A stretch of 64,000 nucleotides of DNA, taken from Erythrocercus mccallii (lineage: Eukaryota > Chordata > Aves > Passeriformes > Dicruridae). The first letter of the stretch is position 1. Every line of letters starts with the position of its first letter. A model generated the notes under the pieces. The model saw only the letters and a program-made list of their open reading frames with translations. It had not been told where the DNA came from and did no database searches. The stretch covers positions 1,192,674-1,256,673 of the forward strand of contig VZRG01000035.1 in NCBI GenBank assembly GCA_013397435.1, given 5' to 3'. Position numbers and translations under genes: made by a program. This document shows positions 41,501-51,175 of this stretch, piece after piece.

Positions 41501-44500
41501 TTCCCAGGGATGACAGCAATCCATTTGCACAAACTAAAGAAAAAAAGAATTCAAAATTCTTCCCTCTCAACTGTTCTTGTAAACAGAAACAAAATCATGA
41601 TGGAAGCAAGCAAATTCCAAGCTAATAAATGTAGGCCGATCCTTCAGTTATGAATTCTTGTGAAACACAGGAGGGGCTGGGAGGGTATCCATGTTCTGGC
41701 GTCACAGCATAGAAAATTGGAACAACGAATGCAACTGTAGAAATGGAGATATCTAAATCTTGAGAAACCCTATAAAATACAGAGCTCACAAGGAGCTGTT
41801 AACCACAGAAAGCCTTTCTTTAAATTAAGATAATTTAGAATAAGACACAAAGAAAGGACACTCCTGGATAGAAAATGAATAAACATTAGCTACCAACAGC
41901 CAAAAGTAAGTGTCAAACACCCAAACCAACCATAGAATACACTGCATGCAACCAGTTTCTACAAAGATCAATGAAATACTACCTCATAGCAACTGAACTT
42001 CAATAGTATGGTCTCCCAAGGTTTTATTATTGCTGTTTCCAACCTCAGCTAAAGCTTTCAAGGCCTCCTTTCAAGGCTTCACTAGAAAACACAGACTGTA
42101 GTAAAAGTAACTAAAAACCCAATAAGCTTTGCATTTTCTCTAAACCACTGCAGAGACCTCCTACATCAGAGTGACATCCTTCAATCACCCCAAGCACAAC
42201 TACTCTGCTCAAGTTCTGTAACACCTAAAATAAGGAATGGTTTTCTTGTATTAGAATATTTCTACTAGAGTTAATAGCAAGTAACTCAAAATACAAGAGT
42301 ATGCTAAGATTTGTTTTAGAATAAACTAATAGATGATTATCTACATCCTTTTATCATTCTGCATCCTTCTACATTCTTCTGATGGGTATCCTCAAAGAGC
42401 ACAATATACAACCTAATACAGAGTTCACTGAATAGGCATTACAGTATTTTCTGCATTACTGCTGACATCTTGCTTTTTATAGCTTTATGGGGGAGATTTG
42501 TATTAAAAATAAGCTGTTCAAACAATTAAAGTTTTTTCTCTTTCAAAGCAGATAAACTCTAATCACGATTATGTTTTCTAAATCACAGCTATCAAGATTG
42601 CTTGTCCCAACTCCTTGGCAAAGTTACAGGACTGCAGGAAACACAGTGCACTCAAAAGCTGCTGGCCTTGGAGCACACAGAAGCAATCTCCGCTATTCAA
42701 AGACTATTTTGTGCTCTCTTACTTGTAATGGTGGCTTAAAGATGTTTAGCCCTTAACAATACATACTAAAGACAAAGGCTTAGAGCCTCAAAGGGGTTTA
42801 CACAACTTTAATCTCCCAGTTCCCCACTTGCCACTGTGTGTCTGGGCTGGCATTAAGCAGAAGCCCATGGAAGCTATGCATTAATTGCTGTGCAAAGGAA
42901 AAGAGCAGGTCGCAAGTTCCAAACAGATGGAGGAAGGCTGTTAAAGCACAGAACTTTTTAGCACAGGGTGCTGGGCAAGATAAAAGCTTGTGCCTTGAAG
43001 TTCTCTATGCTCTACTCTCTGCCCAGCTTGAGCCAGACCAAAAAAAAAAAACAAACCAAGAGCCAAGTAAGAGCTTTTGACCTTGCACTTCAGTGAAGGT
43101 AAAGAACTTTGCCCTCAACACTCCTCTTAATCCAGGAAATTACAACCCTACCCCACCAAAGCCTTGCAACCAGAGTTGGCTTTTTTCAGAGCCCCTCTAG
43201 CAGTTGCTCACAGCCCTCATCCCTCTTGTAACTGTAGATGCACCATGTACTTCCCTCCTTAACAGAACAAAGAAATAGCACACAAACACAGCTAAAACAC
43301 TTGCATGTATACACATATTTTGCCCTCAGCACCAGTGAGGGAGCTACATACAGAAGACACAGCTACTCACATCTGCCTTTTTCTTACCAGTCAAAAGAGC
43401 TGTCCAGTTTTGCAAATATACAAGAAAATGAGCCTTCCCAGCTTCCTCGGCACGGCTTTCGGCTGATCTGCCCTCATTCTTGATGAAAAGGATATTTCAT
43501 TCTCCCTTTCTGCTTCCCTTTCAAACTCCTTGCTAGGTAACTATTCCTAGCTATCAAACTCCCAGTTGATCCTAGATGATTTGACAATCAGTGACAATAT
43601 GTTTTTTTCCCATTATAAGCAGGTTCTGTGCTATGTATTAGAAATTTTATCAGAAGCACACACATATACACTAAACCACCTAAAAATCCCAAACCCATTA
43701 TGGACTTCATTCAAAACATTAGTTTTCAGTGATATTAACTTAAATTAGACATCAGGATAATGTTTAAATAGACTAATACCATTTCTCCCCAGATTCCCTT
43801 CTTCCCGTATCAAGTCATTACAGTACTTGGATAGGTTTCCTGTTTATTGTTTAAAGTGACTGGTAAAACCTAGATGATTATGCAGTAGCTTTAACACTGA
43901 TCCATCCTTTGACCCTGCTTGTTAAAGAATAAAGCTGAGAATTCTGGGATGATAAACTTCAAACCTACACTTCCCAGGATGTCAGTATTGCAGCTACATT
44001 TTCCCATTACCTTATTCTATTATCCCAGAGAAGACATCTTCTGTTGCTTCATGGAAAAAACAGTTATTAACTGACCAGAGAGCACTAAAGGAAACATTTT
44101 CCAAATATGCATTATTTTATATCCATAGTGCAGGTTTTTGTCAAACTTCCTGTTCACACAGAGTGAACAGACAAAAGAAAAGATTAAATATATGTCAATA
44201 TAGGGTAACCACAATGTTGTAGTCTTTTAACCCCATCCTATTAATATATCTATTTAGATCTGTAAATATTTTTTTAGATTGATTTATTTATTTATTTATT
44301 TGTAGATACTGTAGGTCCTTATATAAGGAAGAGAAGGAGAACTCTTCGCTAAAACTTTTTGCTCTTGCAAATGAACCTAAACCTACAAAGCAACACAATG
44401 TGTGCATGAAACAGCAGAGAGAGAAAATTTACAACAAATCCTTGCTTGCAAAACATTTTGAATACCATGAGTCTACTAACAATAATGCACATTTTTTTTA

Positions 44501-44838
44501 CCCACATTTATTATTTTTCTAACTTGTGTGCAATCAAGTCACAGGCATGTCATATAAAATGACCCAGGACTCATTCAGAGGATGTAGCTTTATGTGCAAG
44601 AACGTGGCATCACTTGTTTCAGCAGTACATCCCCTAGTGCCGACACCTCTCCATGGAACTGCAACAGCAATACATTTATGATAGGCAACCTAAACAACCA
44701 TAAAGCATAAAAATCAACTTAAGTTATACTCACTGTAATCTGGGAAGCATCCATGAACTGCAGGCCAAAGTAATCCGTTTCTACAAGGTCCAAATGATAC
44801 ACAATCTGGTCAAACAACTCCTGCCCCTTTGCATTTTT
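14356..44838 (-). CDS. EPB41L4B: EPB41L4B (EHM2/Lulu2), FERM-domain protein, coding exons 2-16 (5' partial)
   Basis: Fifteen minus-strand exons join in frame: 44734-44838, 34081-34123, 31815-31893, 28463-28507, 27700-27752, 23327-23447, 22635-22722, 21989-22077, 21692-21761, 21350-21519, 21137-21246, 19070-19100, 18553-18586, 17475-17542 and 14356-14503 (stop). They total 1254 nt, or 417 residues. The product matches my recollection of human EPB41L4B from mid-F1 to the short-isoform end, including FDQIVYHLDLVETDYFGLQF, KITKMDFKKSKLTLVVVEDD, HLWKCAVEHHAFFRL and QNQKNLGG. Domains by residue of this fragment: F1 1-65, F2 70-178, F3 179-270, FERM-adjacent about 275-320, then a His/Pro-rich tail. 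Family knowledge: Lulu2 is a membrane-cytoskeleton protein of epithelial junctions that activates p114RhoGEF and actomyosin tension, and aPKC negatively regulates it. The start codon and about 100 N-terminal residues lie outside the window. Paralogues EPB41L4A and EPB41L5 fit less well. Confidence 0.97.
15274..15493 (+). mobile_element. CR1 LINE 3' end (avian type)
   Basis: Begins GGAAGAAATTC, followed by TGTGAGGGTGGTGAGGCACT, AGAAGCTGTGGATG, CCATCCCTGGAAGTGTTCAA and GGTTGGATGGGGCTTTGGGC. It ends with ATTCTATGATTCTGG, the CR1 8-bp-unit tail. It is the least diverged CR1 in the window, 5'-truncated as is usual for CR1, and lies antisense to EPB41L4B. Confidence 0.95.
15626..15675. repeat. 25-bp tandem duplication
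   Basis: Two adjacent copies of CTGCAAACAATTCCACTGAA plus AGAAT, differing at two positions (15626-15650 and 15651-15675). Confidence 0.9.
17475..17542 (-). CDS. EPB41L4B: EPB41L4B exon 15 (His/Pro-rich linker)
   Basis: This 68-nt exon encodes PQYHPNIHPAQPHWHPHTP and then VNV plus two bases (AG). The acceptor is TTTGCAG and the donor GTAAGC. It is low-complexity, with five His and six Pro in 19 residues. In mammals this is the last exon shared by the short and long isoforms, so its donor is where the two transcripts would diverge. Confidence 0.93.
17543..18552 (-). other. EPB41L4B: Intron 14 of EPB41L4B
   Basis: A 1.0 kb intron with GTAAGA donor and TTTGCAG acceptor. The 175-codon plus-strand open frame inside it (17986-18513) has no recognisable domain and I treat it as chance. 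No repeat is recognised. Confidence 0.85.
18553..18586 (-). CDS. EPB41L4B: EPB41L4B exon 14 (34-nt micro-exon)
   Basis: This 34-nt exon completes Cys and encodes AKNTPEVHNYQ, ending in phase 0 with donor GTAAGA and acceptor CTCTTAG. It matches the human PEVHNYQ segment. Its length and phase fit exactly between exons 13 and 15, which supports the boundary calls despite the small size. Confidence 0.91.
18587..19069 (-). other. EPB41L4B: Intron 13 of EPB41L4B
   Basis: A 483-bp AT-rich intron between the two micro-exons. Nothing is recognised in it. Confidence 0.85.
19070..19100 (-). CDS. EPB41L4B: EPB41L4B exon 13 (31-nt micro-exon)
   Basis: This 31-nt exon encodes the Ala completion, NNPVKAAQL and two bases of a Cys codon. 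It is flanked by TTTTTAAG and GTAAGT. It aligns with human SNPVIAAQLC as I recall it, in the linker just after the FERM-adjacent region. Skipping it alone would shift the frame. Confidence 0.9.
19101..21136 (-). other. EPB41L4B: Intron 12 of EPB41L4B
   Basis: A 2.0 kb intron whose donor GTAAGT sits in the hairpin at 21126-21151. I found no repeat or further exon. Confidence 0.85.
21126..21151. promoter_or_regulatory. Perfect 11-bp inverted repeat over the exon 12 splice donor
   Basis: The arms ATTCCACTTAC (21126-21136) and GTAAGTGGAAT (21141-21151) are exact reverse complements separated by CCTT. In the minus-strand pre-mRNA the exon end forms one arm plus the loop (AAGG), and the donor GUAAGUGGAAU forms the other arm. 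All of the U1-recognised intronic donor bases would be paired. The repeat is seen directly; the effect on splicing is inference. Confidence 0.85.
21137..21246 (-). CDS. EPB41L4B: EPB41L4B exon 12 (FERM-adjacent region)
   Basis: This 110-nt exon completes the S of FSGRTEYQ and encodes a strongly basic segment (GTRLRRTSTFERRPSKRYPS and then RRHSTYK), ending with one base. RRTST and RRHST are basophilic kinase-type sites, and Lulu proteins are known to be regulated by aPKC in this region, but which sites are used here is inference. The donor GTAAGT lies inside a perfect inverted repeat (see the separate entry). The acceptor is TTTTAAG. Confidence 0.96.
21350..21519 (-). CDS. EPB41L4B: EPB41L4B exon 11 (F3 end and FERM-adjacent start)
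   Basis: This is the longest exon (170 nt), encoding 56 residues plus two bases. It starts GREQEHTFVFRLDSAKTCKH, passes through LWKCAVEHHAFFRL and ends with LGSRFRF. C/A-K-x-L-W-K-x-x-V-E-H-H-x-F-F-R-L is the closing F3 helix. The following Ser-rich stretch and F-x-x-L-G-S-R-F-R begin the FERM-adjacent region, a phosphorylation-regulated element in 4.1 proteins. The donor is GTATTT, with purines missing at +3 and +4. Confidence 0.97.
21692..21761 (-). CDS. EPB41L4B: EPB41L4B exon 10 (F3)
   Basis: This 70-nt exon completes Trp and encodes PKITKMDFKKSKLTLVVVED followed by DEQ, ending in phase 0. The acceptor is TTTAG and the donor GTAACT. W-P-K-I-x-K-M/L-D-F-K is the F3 beta-strand signature that contributes to the membrane and peptide-binding face in FERM proteins. 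Confidence 0.96.
21989..22077 (-). CDS. EPB41L4B: EPB41L4B exon 9 (F3 start)
   Basis: This 89-nt exon encodes GRDGCEYALGLTPTGILIFE and then GANKIGLFF, ending with two bases of a Trp codon. The acceptor is TTGCAG and the donor GTAATC. The L-G-L-T-P-x-G-I-x-x-F/Y segment opens the PH/PTB-like F3 lobe. Confidence 0.96.
22078..22634 (-). other. EPB41L4B: Intron 8 of EPB41L4B
   Basis: A 557-bp intron with a somewhat GC-richer middle (about 22230-22600) and no recognisable repeat. The neighbouring introns 9, 10 and 11 are only 227, 172 and 103 bp. Confidence 0.8.
22635..22722 (-). CDS. EPB41L4B: EPB41L4B exon 8 (end of F2)
   Basis: This 88-nt exon completes Arg and encodes GKSPAQAELCYLNKAKWLEM and then YGVDMHVVK, ending in phase 0. 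The donor is GTAAGA and the acceptor TTCATAG. The A-E-x-x-Y-L-x-x-A-x-x-L-x-M-Y-G-V-D pattern is one of the most conserved FERM signatures. Confidence 0.96.
22723..23326 (-). other. EPB41L4B: Intron 7 of EPB41L4B
   Basis: A 604-bp AT-rich intron, with donor GTAGAG and acceptor TTCATAG. Nothing else is seen. Confidence 0.8.
23327..23447 (-). CDS. EPB41L4B: EPB41L4B exon 7 (F2)
   Basis: This 121-nt exon encodes AELGECEHPEHTPELVSEFR and continues to the KWKECR segment, with split codons at both ends. The acceptor is TTTCAG and the donor GTAGAG. The A-E-L-G-x-x-x-x-x-x-H-x-x-E-L-V-S-E-F-R-F pattern is the F2 hallmark. The sequence has Ala where I recall Ile in human (FAPNQT against FIPNQT). The donor is non-optimal. 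Confidence 0.95.
23448..27699 (-). other. EPB41L4B: Intron 6 of EPB41L4B
   Basis: A 4.25 kb intron. It includes a pyrimidine-rich, GC-richer patch at about 27180-27450 that I cannot assign to a repeat family. No additional exon fits the reading phase. Confidence 0.8.
27700..27752 (-). CDS. EPB41L4B: EPB41L4B exon 6 (F2)
   Basis: This 53-nt exon encodes the Lys completion and then LKCPYETAVELAALCLQ, ending with one base. The acceptor is TTTAAG and the donor GTATGC. The C-P-x-x-x-A-x-x-L-A-A-x-x-x-Q pattern is the diagnostic F2 alpha-helical segment of band 4.1 FERM domains. Confidence 0.94.
27753..28462 (-). other. EPB41L4B: Intron 5 of EPB41L4B
   Basis: A 710-bp AT-rich intron with no recognised element. 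Confidence 0.8.
28463..28507 (-). CDS. EPB41L4B: EPB41L4B exon 5 (F2 start)
   Basis: This 45-nt exon completes the Arg codon and encodes YLFVLQLRQDILSG, ending with two bases of a Lys codon. The acceptor is TGTCAG and the donor GTAAGT. The Y-L-F-V-L-Q-L-R-x-D-I-L-x-G pattern is the first helix of the F2 lobe in this family. The exon is isolated between introns of 0.7 and 3.3 kb. Confidence 0.94.
28508..31814 (-). other. EPB41L4B: Intron 4 of EPB41L4B
   Basis: A 3.3 kb intron containing an A-rich polypurine run at 30286-30322. Otherwise nothing is recognised. Confidence 0.8.
30286..30322. repeat. A-rich polypurine run
   Basis: Mostly AAAAAGAAAAAAGAAGAAAA-type sequence ending in GGGG. Low complexity. 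Confidence 0.75.
31815..31893 (-). CDS. EPB41L4B: EPB41L4B exon 4 (F1/F2 junction)
   Basis: This 79-nt exon completes the split Ile codon and encodes IGPPYTLHFRIKYYSSEPNN and then LHEEFT, ending with two bases of an Arg codon. The F-R-I/V-K-Y-Y pattern is typical of the end of F1 in 4.1 proteins. The acceptor is TGTGCAG. The donor GTAGGA departs from the GTRAGT consensus, so the exon may have weak 5' splice-site recognition. Confidence 0.95.
31894..34080 (-). other. EPB41L4B: Intron 3 of EPB41L4B
   Basis: A 2.2 kb intron. No repeat or extra exon is recognised. Confidence 0.8.
34081..34123 (-). CDS. EPB41L4B: EPB41L4B exon 3 (F1, HWLDHSK motif)
   Basis: This 43-nt exon encodes HWLDHSKFIKKQIK plus one nucleotide of the next codon, with a TAG acceptor and a GTAAGT donor. 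The HWLD motif is the conserved W-L-D step of the FERM F1 lobe. Its odd length, which is not a multiple of 3, is rescued by the next exon. It is too short to appear as a stand-alone ORF and is supported by phase and homology to the family. Confidence 0.95.
36743..37140 (-). mobile_element. CR1 LINE 3' fragment
   Basis: In plus-strand order it shows ATTCTATGATTATGC, then CAGCTGGAAGGGACCTACAA, CATCTAGTCCTACT, CAGTTACCTCCCTAGGAAGT and GTTCCAGTGTTTGACAAGCC. This is the antisense of the CR1 3' end. It also holds a GAAGAAGAAA insertion at about 36931-36950. Moderately diverged. Confidence 0.85.
38432..38695 (+). mobile_element. CR1 LINE 3' fragment
   Basis: CACTTCTCAGAGGTATTCCA, AGAAGGACTATGGAGCCACC, ATCCTTGAGGGTATC and GACTGAACAAAGTCC follow the order of the CR1 3' UTR in sense orientation. 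Diverged, and the terminal 8-bp tail is not evident. Confidence 0.65.
40065..40092. repeat. 14-bp tandem duplication
   Basis: CATCAGGTGTTCTG occurs twice in a row, and a related CCAGGTGTTC occurs about 60 bp earlier. Confidence 0.85.
44282..44301. repeat. TTTA microsatellite
   Basis: Five consecutive ATTT units. Confidence 0.85.
44734..44838 (-). CDS. EPB41L4B: EPB41L4B exon 2 (FERM F1 lobe)
   Basis: This 105-nt exon encodes residues 1-35 of the visible fragment, beginning KNAKGQELFDQ and ending FMDASQIT. It is flanked by a TTACAG acceptor and a GTGAGT donor and is phase 0 at both ends. YHLDLVETDYFGL is the signature F1 stretch of band 4.1 proteins. The preceding exon, which should carry the initiator ATG, was not found in the 19 kb upstream within the window. 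Confidence 0.96.
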
Positions 44839-47605
44839 CTGTAACAGAAAAGAAAACACTTTTTTTTTTAAACTGGTCAGTGCAGGCTTGTTTGGTTGTG
44901 GTTTTTCCAAGTTCAAACACATGAGAAGAGATATACAAAGAGATATACAAAATAATATCAAAATAGCAGTTTCATTTATTCTGAAGAATTGCATTGACAT
45001 TTCTCTATATTTTCCTCAGGAAATAGGAAGTGACATACTGTTCTTGTCTGCAGCTATTCCAACAGCATCAGATTTCACTCTCAAAGAAAATATTCAAAAT
45101 TCATAACTAAAAATGTACAAGAGAAAGGGAAGGTTTATGCCCTACGAGTGTCCTAAGTCACAGAGCCATCATTTTGTACCCCAGGAAGTCAGAATCTCCA
45201 GGAAAAGCTTGCTTAACACACTGCCTGAAATCTGCTGGCTATCAACAGCAACTGCAGTTGTGCAGTGCCACACCACCACTGAAGCTGCAAAATAAATTCT
45301 GGACAGCCTGAATACTCAAAGAGCACTGTGAAGAAAATTAATGAGATTTGATAAGAATCTTTTATTTATGTTGCCAATTGCCATCAAATTTACAGCCTTT
45401 AAATGAAGAAACGAACAAGGGCCAAAAAAAGCTGTAAATCTTACTTGGCATGCCATCTGAAACATGGAAATAAAACTTGTCAGCTATGGACTACAGGTAA
45501 GGCTAGAAAATTTAGCAGATCTTAAAGGTACGCTGCACTGGCCTGGGTATTTGTTTTGAGGTTAAAGCAAGAATTTAGATACTCAATCTTCAACACTAGA
45601 AAACCAAAGTTTGAAGATTACACGTGGGTAGAAGGAAAAGGCAATAACAAACCAATTTTTCATGCAAATCCTGTTGAGTTACTTGGGAAAGAAATTTTTC
45701 AAGTTCTTGAGCAAAAGCACCCTTGGCCAAAAATACAGGAGACGATCATGAATCTGAGTAAGAGACTGAAGCTACAGCTGTATTTTATACAGGGAAGTAC
45801 TGATCAGGATCCACTATGGTGACTACTGTTCCTCCTACAACTTTAAGAATTTTTTAAAATTTTTATTCTTTAAAGCTAATATATTAGGCATTTTCACTTT
45901 ACCCCAAAATGTAGCAAAATTCACAGATTTAAGCGTTCAGTTCCTCTAGTTTGGCCTTCTGCACAAAAGCAGCATCAATCATAACACGCAGAACTCCTGT
46001 TCAGGGTTCTAAGCTGTCTAAAATCAGGTTTTTTCAGCAATAGACAAGATAATGAGTTACACCTCTGTTTTTTCCAGGAAGGTCAAGAAAACTCAGGTAT
46101 AGGTAGCAAATTTTATTTAAGTTGTATTTTGGGGGTTTTTTAACTAACAAAACAGAAGCATAGGAATGGAATCATATCAAATTTCAAGAGCAGAATTAGG
46201 AGCTCCATTAAAACAAGCTGCAAAAAAGCTTAACACCAACATTAAATTCTCATTGCAAGATACTGTTTCATTATTTTGAGGGGGGCAAGAAGTGGATAAT
46301 AGACATTCTTAACCAAAGTTCAACATTATATTAAAGGCAGGTGAGACTACAATGGCTTCTTAAAATAGTACATTGCTAAGAAATCATCATCTTTACTTGT
46401 ACAGTAATTGTTATAAGCTGAAAAAAAAAAGTATCCAGAACATATTTTCTCATGTGGCATAAAATCAGCACTTGTTAAAAGAAACCAAATCAAAGCTCAA
46501 TAAAATTTCAACAGATTTTGCTTAAGTGAGGGAGGAGAAAACCCTCAAAAGCAGTAAAAAGAGAAACAGCAGAACATGGAAAATTCAAAACGTAGGAAAA
46601 ATGCACTTGATGCCCTACTCTGCTCACGGTTGCTTGCTTTATGGCACTAACTACGAATATATGTTTATCTTCCACCGCCACATACCCAATAGAAACCAGA
46701 GAGAGCACACTCCACCTTCTGTACCCAAACAGTAGTTAATGTTTAACATGTGTTACATGCAGAATAGCTCTGCACGGCTAGACCATAAAATGCAGTATTA
46801 CATACATAGCTTACAGGAGATTGTAGCATTTAACTTGTCACTAAATGAGCTTTCCCAGCAACTTGTACCACTTAAATGAGAAAGCTGCTGCAGCCAACAA
46901 ATTGCTGACAAAAAACTTTCTTTGAGATGTTGCACTACAGGGGGAGATAAAAGCAACTAATTCCTCTCCTCTACTAACAGTAAAGGATGACCTGTTCTTT
47001 ATTCTGCCTCGTCACTGACTGACAAAACAGGGGTCAGACTGTGGACTGATAAATTAATGTGCACTGAATGAAATGGGTGGAATAGGCAAAACAGAAGGCT
47101 TTTTCCTTTGGTATTTCATATGCATGATCGTGGTCTCTAAAGCAAAAAATGTCTGTATTACAAAAAACTTCTGATTTTCACCATCTTTTTCTTCTCCCCT
47201 CCTTCTAGACAAAACAGTAGCTAAAAAACATGTTTCCCCTTTCAAAATCTGATACCACATAAAGACAAGAAAATTATTTTGTACAGTAACATTTTCATAG
47301 TAGATCTAATCATCTCGTATTTAATAAATCGAACTCTCTCTACAGATGTTTGATTTGTGCTTATTTTCTGAAGATACAGCTAAAAAACTCCAACCATAAA
47401 CTAAAAATATTTTACAGTCATGCCTTGCTAGACAGATGGTTCAGAAGTATCAGATGTGAATGGCATGCATAACTCATATCTCACAAAATGAAGTATATGG
47501 CAACACACAGTATGCATACACTACTATATAGAGTTACTATTTTGTTGGTATGGAAGTTACTATAATTGGGAACAGTGATGTAAGAAAAGTTGCAAAACCT
47601 TGTGT

Positions 47606-47719
47606 TGGCTTGGTTTTTTTTGTTTGTTTTTGGGTTTTTTTTGTGTGTTAGCTTTCTATTTTGGTAGGGTTTTCTTTTTGGTTTGTGAGTTTTTGTTTGG
47701 GTTGTTTTGTTTTGTTTGG
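47606..47719. repeat. G/T-rich low-complexity tract
   Basis: Over 100 bases dominated by T runs with G, such as TTGGTTTTTTTTGTTTG and TGTTTTGTTTTGTTTGG. It is C/A-rich in the EPB41L4B transcript sense. Confidence 0.8.
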
Positions 47720-49214
47720 AAACATCAAGTAAAGCTCTGCCAGTTTCTGGTGGAGCGTTCCTTGGAACTCAGGAGAACTTGTGTGAGCACCATGAAGCCT
47801 CACAGGCAAGCACGGGGAGGGTGGGCATGAAATGTTCAGCTTACAAACAAAACTACAGCTGCAACCTAAGGCAAAACTGAATTAGCATGAGGCAGGGACT
47901 TGAGGAAACACAAAGACTGAATTACACTTGCAGACTGGGAACGTCCCTGATAAAGAGCAATCACTGAGAGAAAGGAAATAAAATAAAGTTTCTCATGTCA
48001 GTCATCCCTGTTCCACCTAACACGAATTTTGTCCACTCTGTTTCATTAAAGTCATTCTCAAACAAACCCGCATATCATCTTCCTTGGGATCATGAATCAC
48101 ATTCAGAGAGAATTCTTTGCTAAATGAGGACTCACTGCGAATCCTACAAGGACTCCAACTGAGATGGGTATAAAGCACCTTGCACAGCCACAGTGACAGC
48201 TGCATGGCCCACATTTCAAGTAGGCTACACTTTTGGCTGCCAGAGAGTTCCCAGTCTCAGGGAATCTATGGAAATTCTTGTCAGCTAAAACATGACAAAA
48301 CAAAGATTAGCTTCTCTAATTAGAAACTCTTCCAGACTTGACAGGGAAATAGGCAAGAGGTTTTAATGTGCTTCTAGTAGACATGAAGGAAAGAGAAAAT
48401 TGAGCAGCCCGGGACAGTTTACACCAACTGTCCCTGTCTAAACAAGCTCTTTAGTGTTGATTTTAGCTGTTCCAGAACTCTTTAAAAGGTTTTTGACACA
48501 GGGCATGAAAAGCGGACATACAAGCCAGAAAAGTCCCATTTTAGTGCAGAAACAGAGCAAGGATGCCATTGATCAGTCTCAGAGCACACACAAGCAAAGC
48601 TGGAGAGCTTCTGCTCACACCCTCCCCAAACTCTAGTGCAGTTACTTAAACCCAAGTGGAGAGGCTGAAATTCTTGAGTCATATTAGAGAGCTCAGACTA
48701 CAGGGCTACAAACAATTAACAGATTTCAGACATAGTTGAAGCACTGCTTGGGAAAACAACCTGTCAAATAGGCCAAGAAGTACATGAAATAGTCTGCCAG
48801 CTGACAAAATGACAAGCAAAATTAAGGAAAATAAGCTATTTCCAAGAGAAAAGTCAAAGGCAATTAAATTTCCAGTCAAAGGCAATGCATCCCAAACTGA
48901 ACAGTGAGTAGCAACAGCAATGGGTAGGTAGGGCAGACTTAGTTTCTGTTTTGAAAGAAAGCACGAGATTATGTATTCTGCAATATGGTAAATATTTTTG
49001 CAGAGTGGACTGTTGTGGTCTATGGTCACTGACTCCAGGTCTGAGCTTCTAGTATATTCTCAAAGCCACCTTTGTAGCTAGCAAGTCTCACCTCTACAGA
49101 CATGACACTGCCTTGCTCTGATGGCACTAGCATTTCCTCTCCTTGGCATGTCCTGAAAACAGAGTAGCTCAGTATGTTCTTCTCAGTCCTCTTACATCAC
49201 CTGTTATTAACTCA

Positions 49215-49252
49215 ATTTTCAAACCTAAAGCTCATTTTCAAACCTAAGGCTT
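49215..49252. repeat. 19-bp tandem duplication
   Basis: ATTTTCAAACCTAAAGCTC is followed directly by ATTTTCAAACCTAAGGCTT. Confidence 0.85.
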
Positions 49253-51080
49253 TATCTGTTGGCCATACTGCTTAGCAGTGAGAATTCACTTCGCCTTTTA
49301 GCAGTCACTAGCAGTGCTGTCTCAAAGCGTTTCAGACAGGCTAAACATGCATAAAAGCCATCTGTGCTTCTAATTAGCCTTGACTCAGTTATCATCTGTC
49401 CTTTAACTTGCTTTCTTCTGGATAGTCAAGCCCTCAGTTGCTCAAACACACTCAGCTGTACTGAAAGCAAGTAGTTCCATAATTTTAAGCACAAAAAATG
49501 CAACTCTTCTACATTCTTATAAATCAAGGGTATCTAACAGCTTTAGCCAAGTACACGTTGGAGGCCATGGCTGGGCTTGCAAAAGCTGCACTGAAATTCA
49601 TGTTTATCCATCCCAGCACTGCTGTTATAGGCAGCATCGTCAAAGTTGGCCGTTTTCAAATTCCAGTTTGCACGCTGCCATCCAGAGAGGACACACTGGC
49701 AGAGGGCACACACGTGGCAAACCAGCCACGACCTTGGTGCCTGTCCCACCCTCCTCTGGGGGCCTAATGAGCAGATTCGTAAGAGTGGGGAAAGAGTTGC
49801 ATTTTCTGTGCTTGAAATTATGCAAATACTACTTTATTTTTATAAAATCAGTGCTAATTGAAGAACAGCAAGTTATTTACTAACACATCATACTTCCATG
49901 AGGCTGGCTAGCTTGCTCAAGCTGCAATGAAGATGACAGGTTATTTTCTTACCAGCCAACCATTGACTGAAATTTTCAGTTCTGGCTACAAGCTCACTTG
50001 AAAATGTGACACTGTTCAAATAACCATTAAGCCTCTCACCTTGTCATGGCAATAACACTAGTACTGCTTCAGAGCCTGCTACTGCATGCAAATGATGTTT
50101 AAACGTAGTACAGACCATAGAAACAAGCAGCTTTGCTGAGTGTGCCCAAAAGAAAATGCAAGTGATGATGCATGTGAACTTTTATCTGGAGAAGAACAAA
50201 ATTCATTTTAGTTCCTTTGGGAAATTAGCTGAAATTAAGAGTCAAAATCCCCTCAACTTCCCCCGGCACAAAAACTCAACCAACAAAAAATCCCAAATGC
50301 ATACACACACCACCAAGCCCTCAGCCCCTCATCAGAAGACAAAAACATCCCATGAATGTCATATTTACTTATTATAACCTTGAAAGAACACACATTTTGC
50401 TCACAGTCATTTCTGTCAAGGTCCCAAACAAAAATTGCTAATTCCTGAGCAGAACTGGCTTAGAAGCAAAGCTAAAGAACCCCTTGAAAAATTACAAAAC
50501 ACTCAAGTAAAAAGAAACCAAAACTCCCACAAATAATAAACCAAACCAACAAACCAAGCTGCTTCCTTCAAATTACACTCTAAGCCTATGATAAAAGCCT
50601 CAAAAACTAAGACTCTCACAAGTCACATCCATCAGGGGGACAGAGGGAACCTCATATAAGCATGCAACCACTTAAGAATATTCTCTCTGTGGGCAGACTG
50701 GCCGACAGTGCATGCGAGCTGGGTTCCTGCAACCAAGATGCCAGTGAGAATATGTAGATAGTCATCATTAAGAAAAAAAAATCCCCTAACAGTGAGTATA
50801 GTAAATCTCACTATTGCTGCACAGCAGCATTTCTTAACAGCATGCAGACTTTCATCTCTATACCAGCTACTGGCAAGAAGTTTCAGTGTTCATTGGAGAA
50901 GCCTGAACAAGGACAAATAAATAGATCACCATATTTTATATGTACCAAGTCTCTATATAAATCCAAATGGCACTGAGCTTCTAGTCAGATCACAGTACAT
51001 TTACCATGATAGTGTGACATTGGAAAAGTCTCTTGCACTGGCTTATGCTTTCTACCTATTATATAAGAGCCGTCGCTTGT

Positions 51081-51175
51081 CAATAAAAAATAAAACAAAT
51101 TAAAAAATGGCTCAACAACAAAAAAGTAACAATAAAAACAAATAAAGCGAACAAAATCAAGAAACTCAAACTACT
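51081..51175. repeat. A-rich low-complexity tract
   Basis: AATAAAAAATAAAACAAATT and similar units, with a CAACAACAAAAAAG stretch. Confidence 0.7.

Larger units (their letters stand above)
34124..44733 (-). other. EPB41L4B: Intron 2 of EPB41L4B
   Basis: A 10.6 kb intron with two CR1 copies in opposite orientations, a 14-bp tandem duplication near 40065, a TTTA repeat near 44282 and a GC-richer patch at about 38830-39400 of unknown origin. No further exon fits between exons 2 and 3, whose phases already match. Confidence 0.8.
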
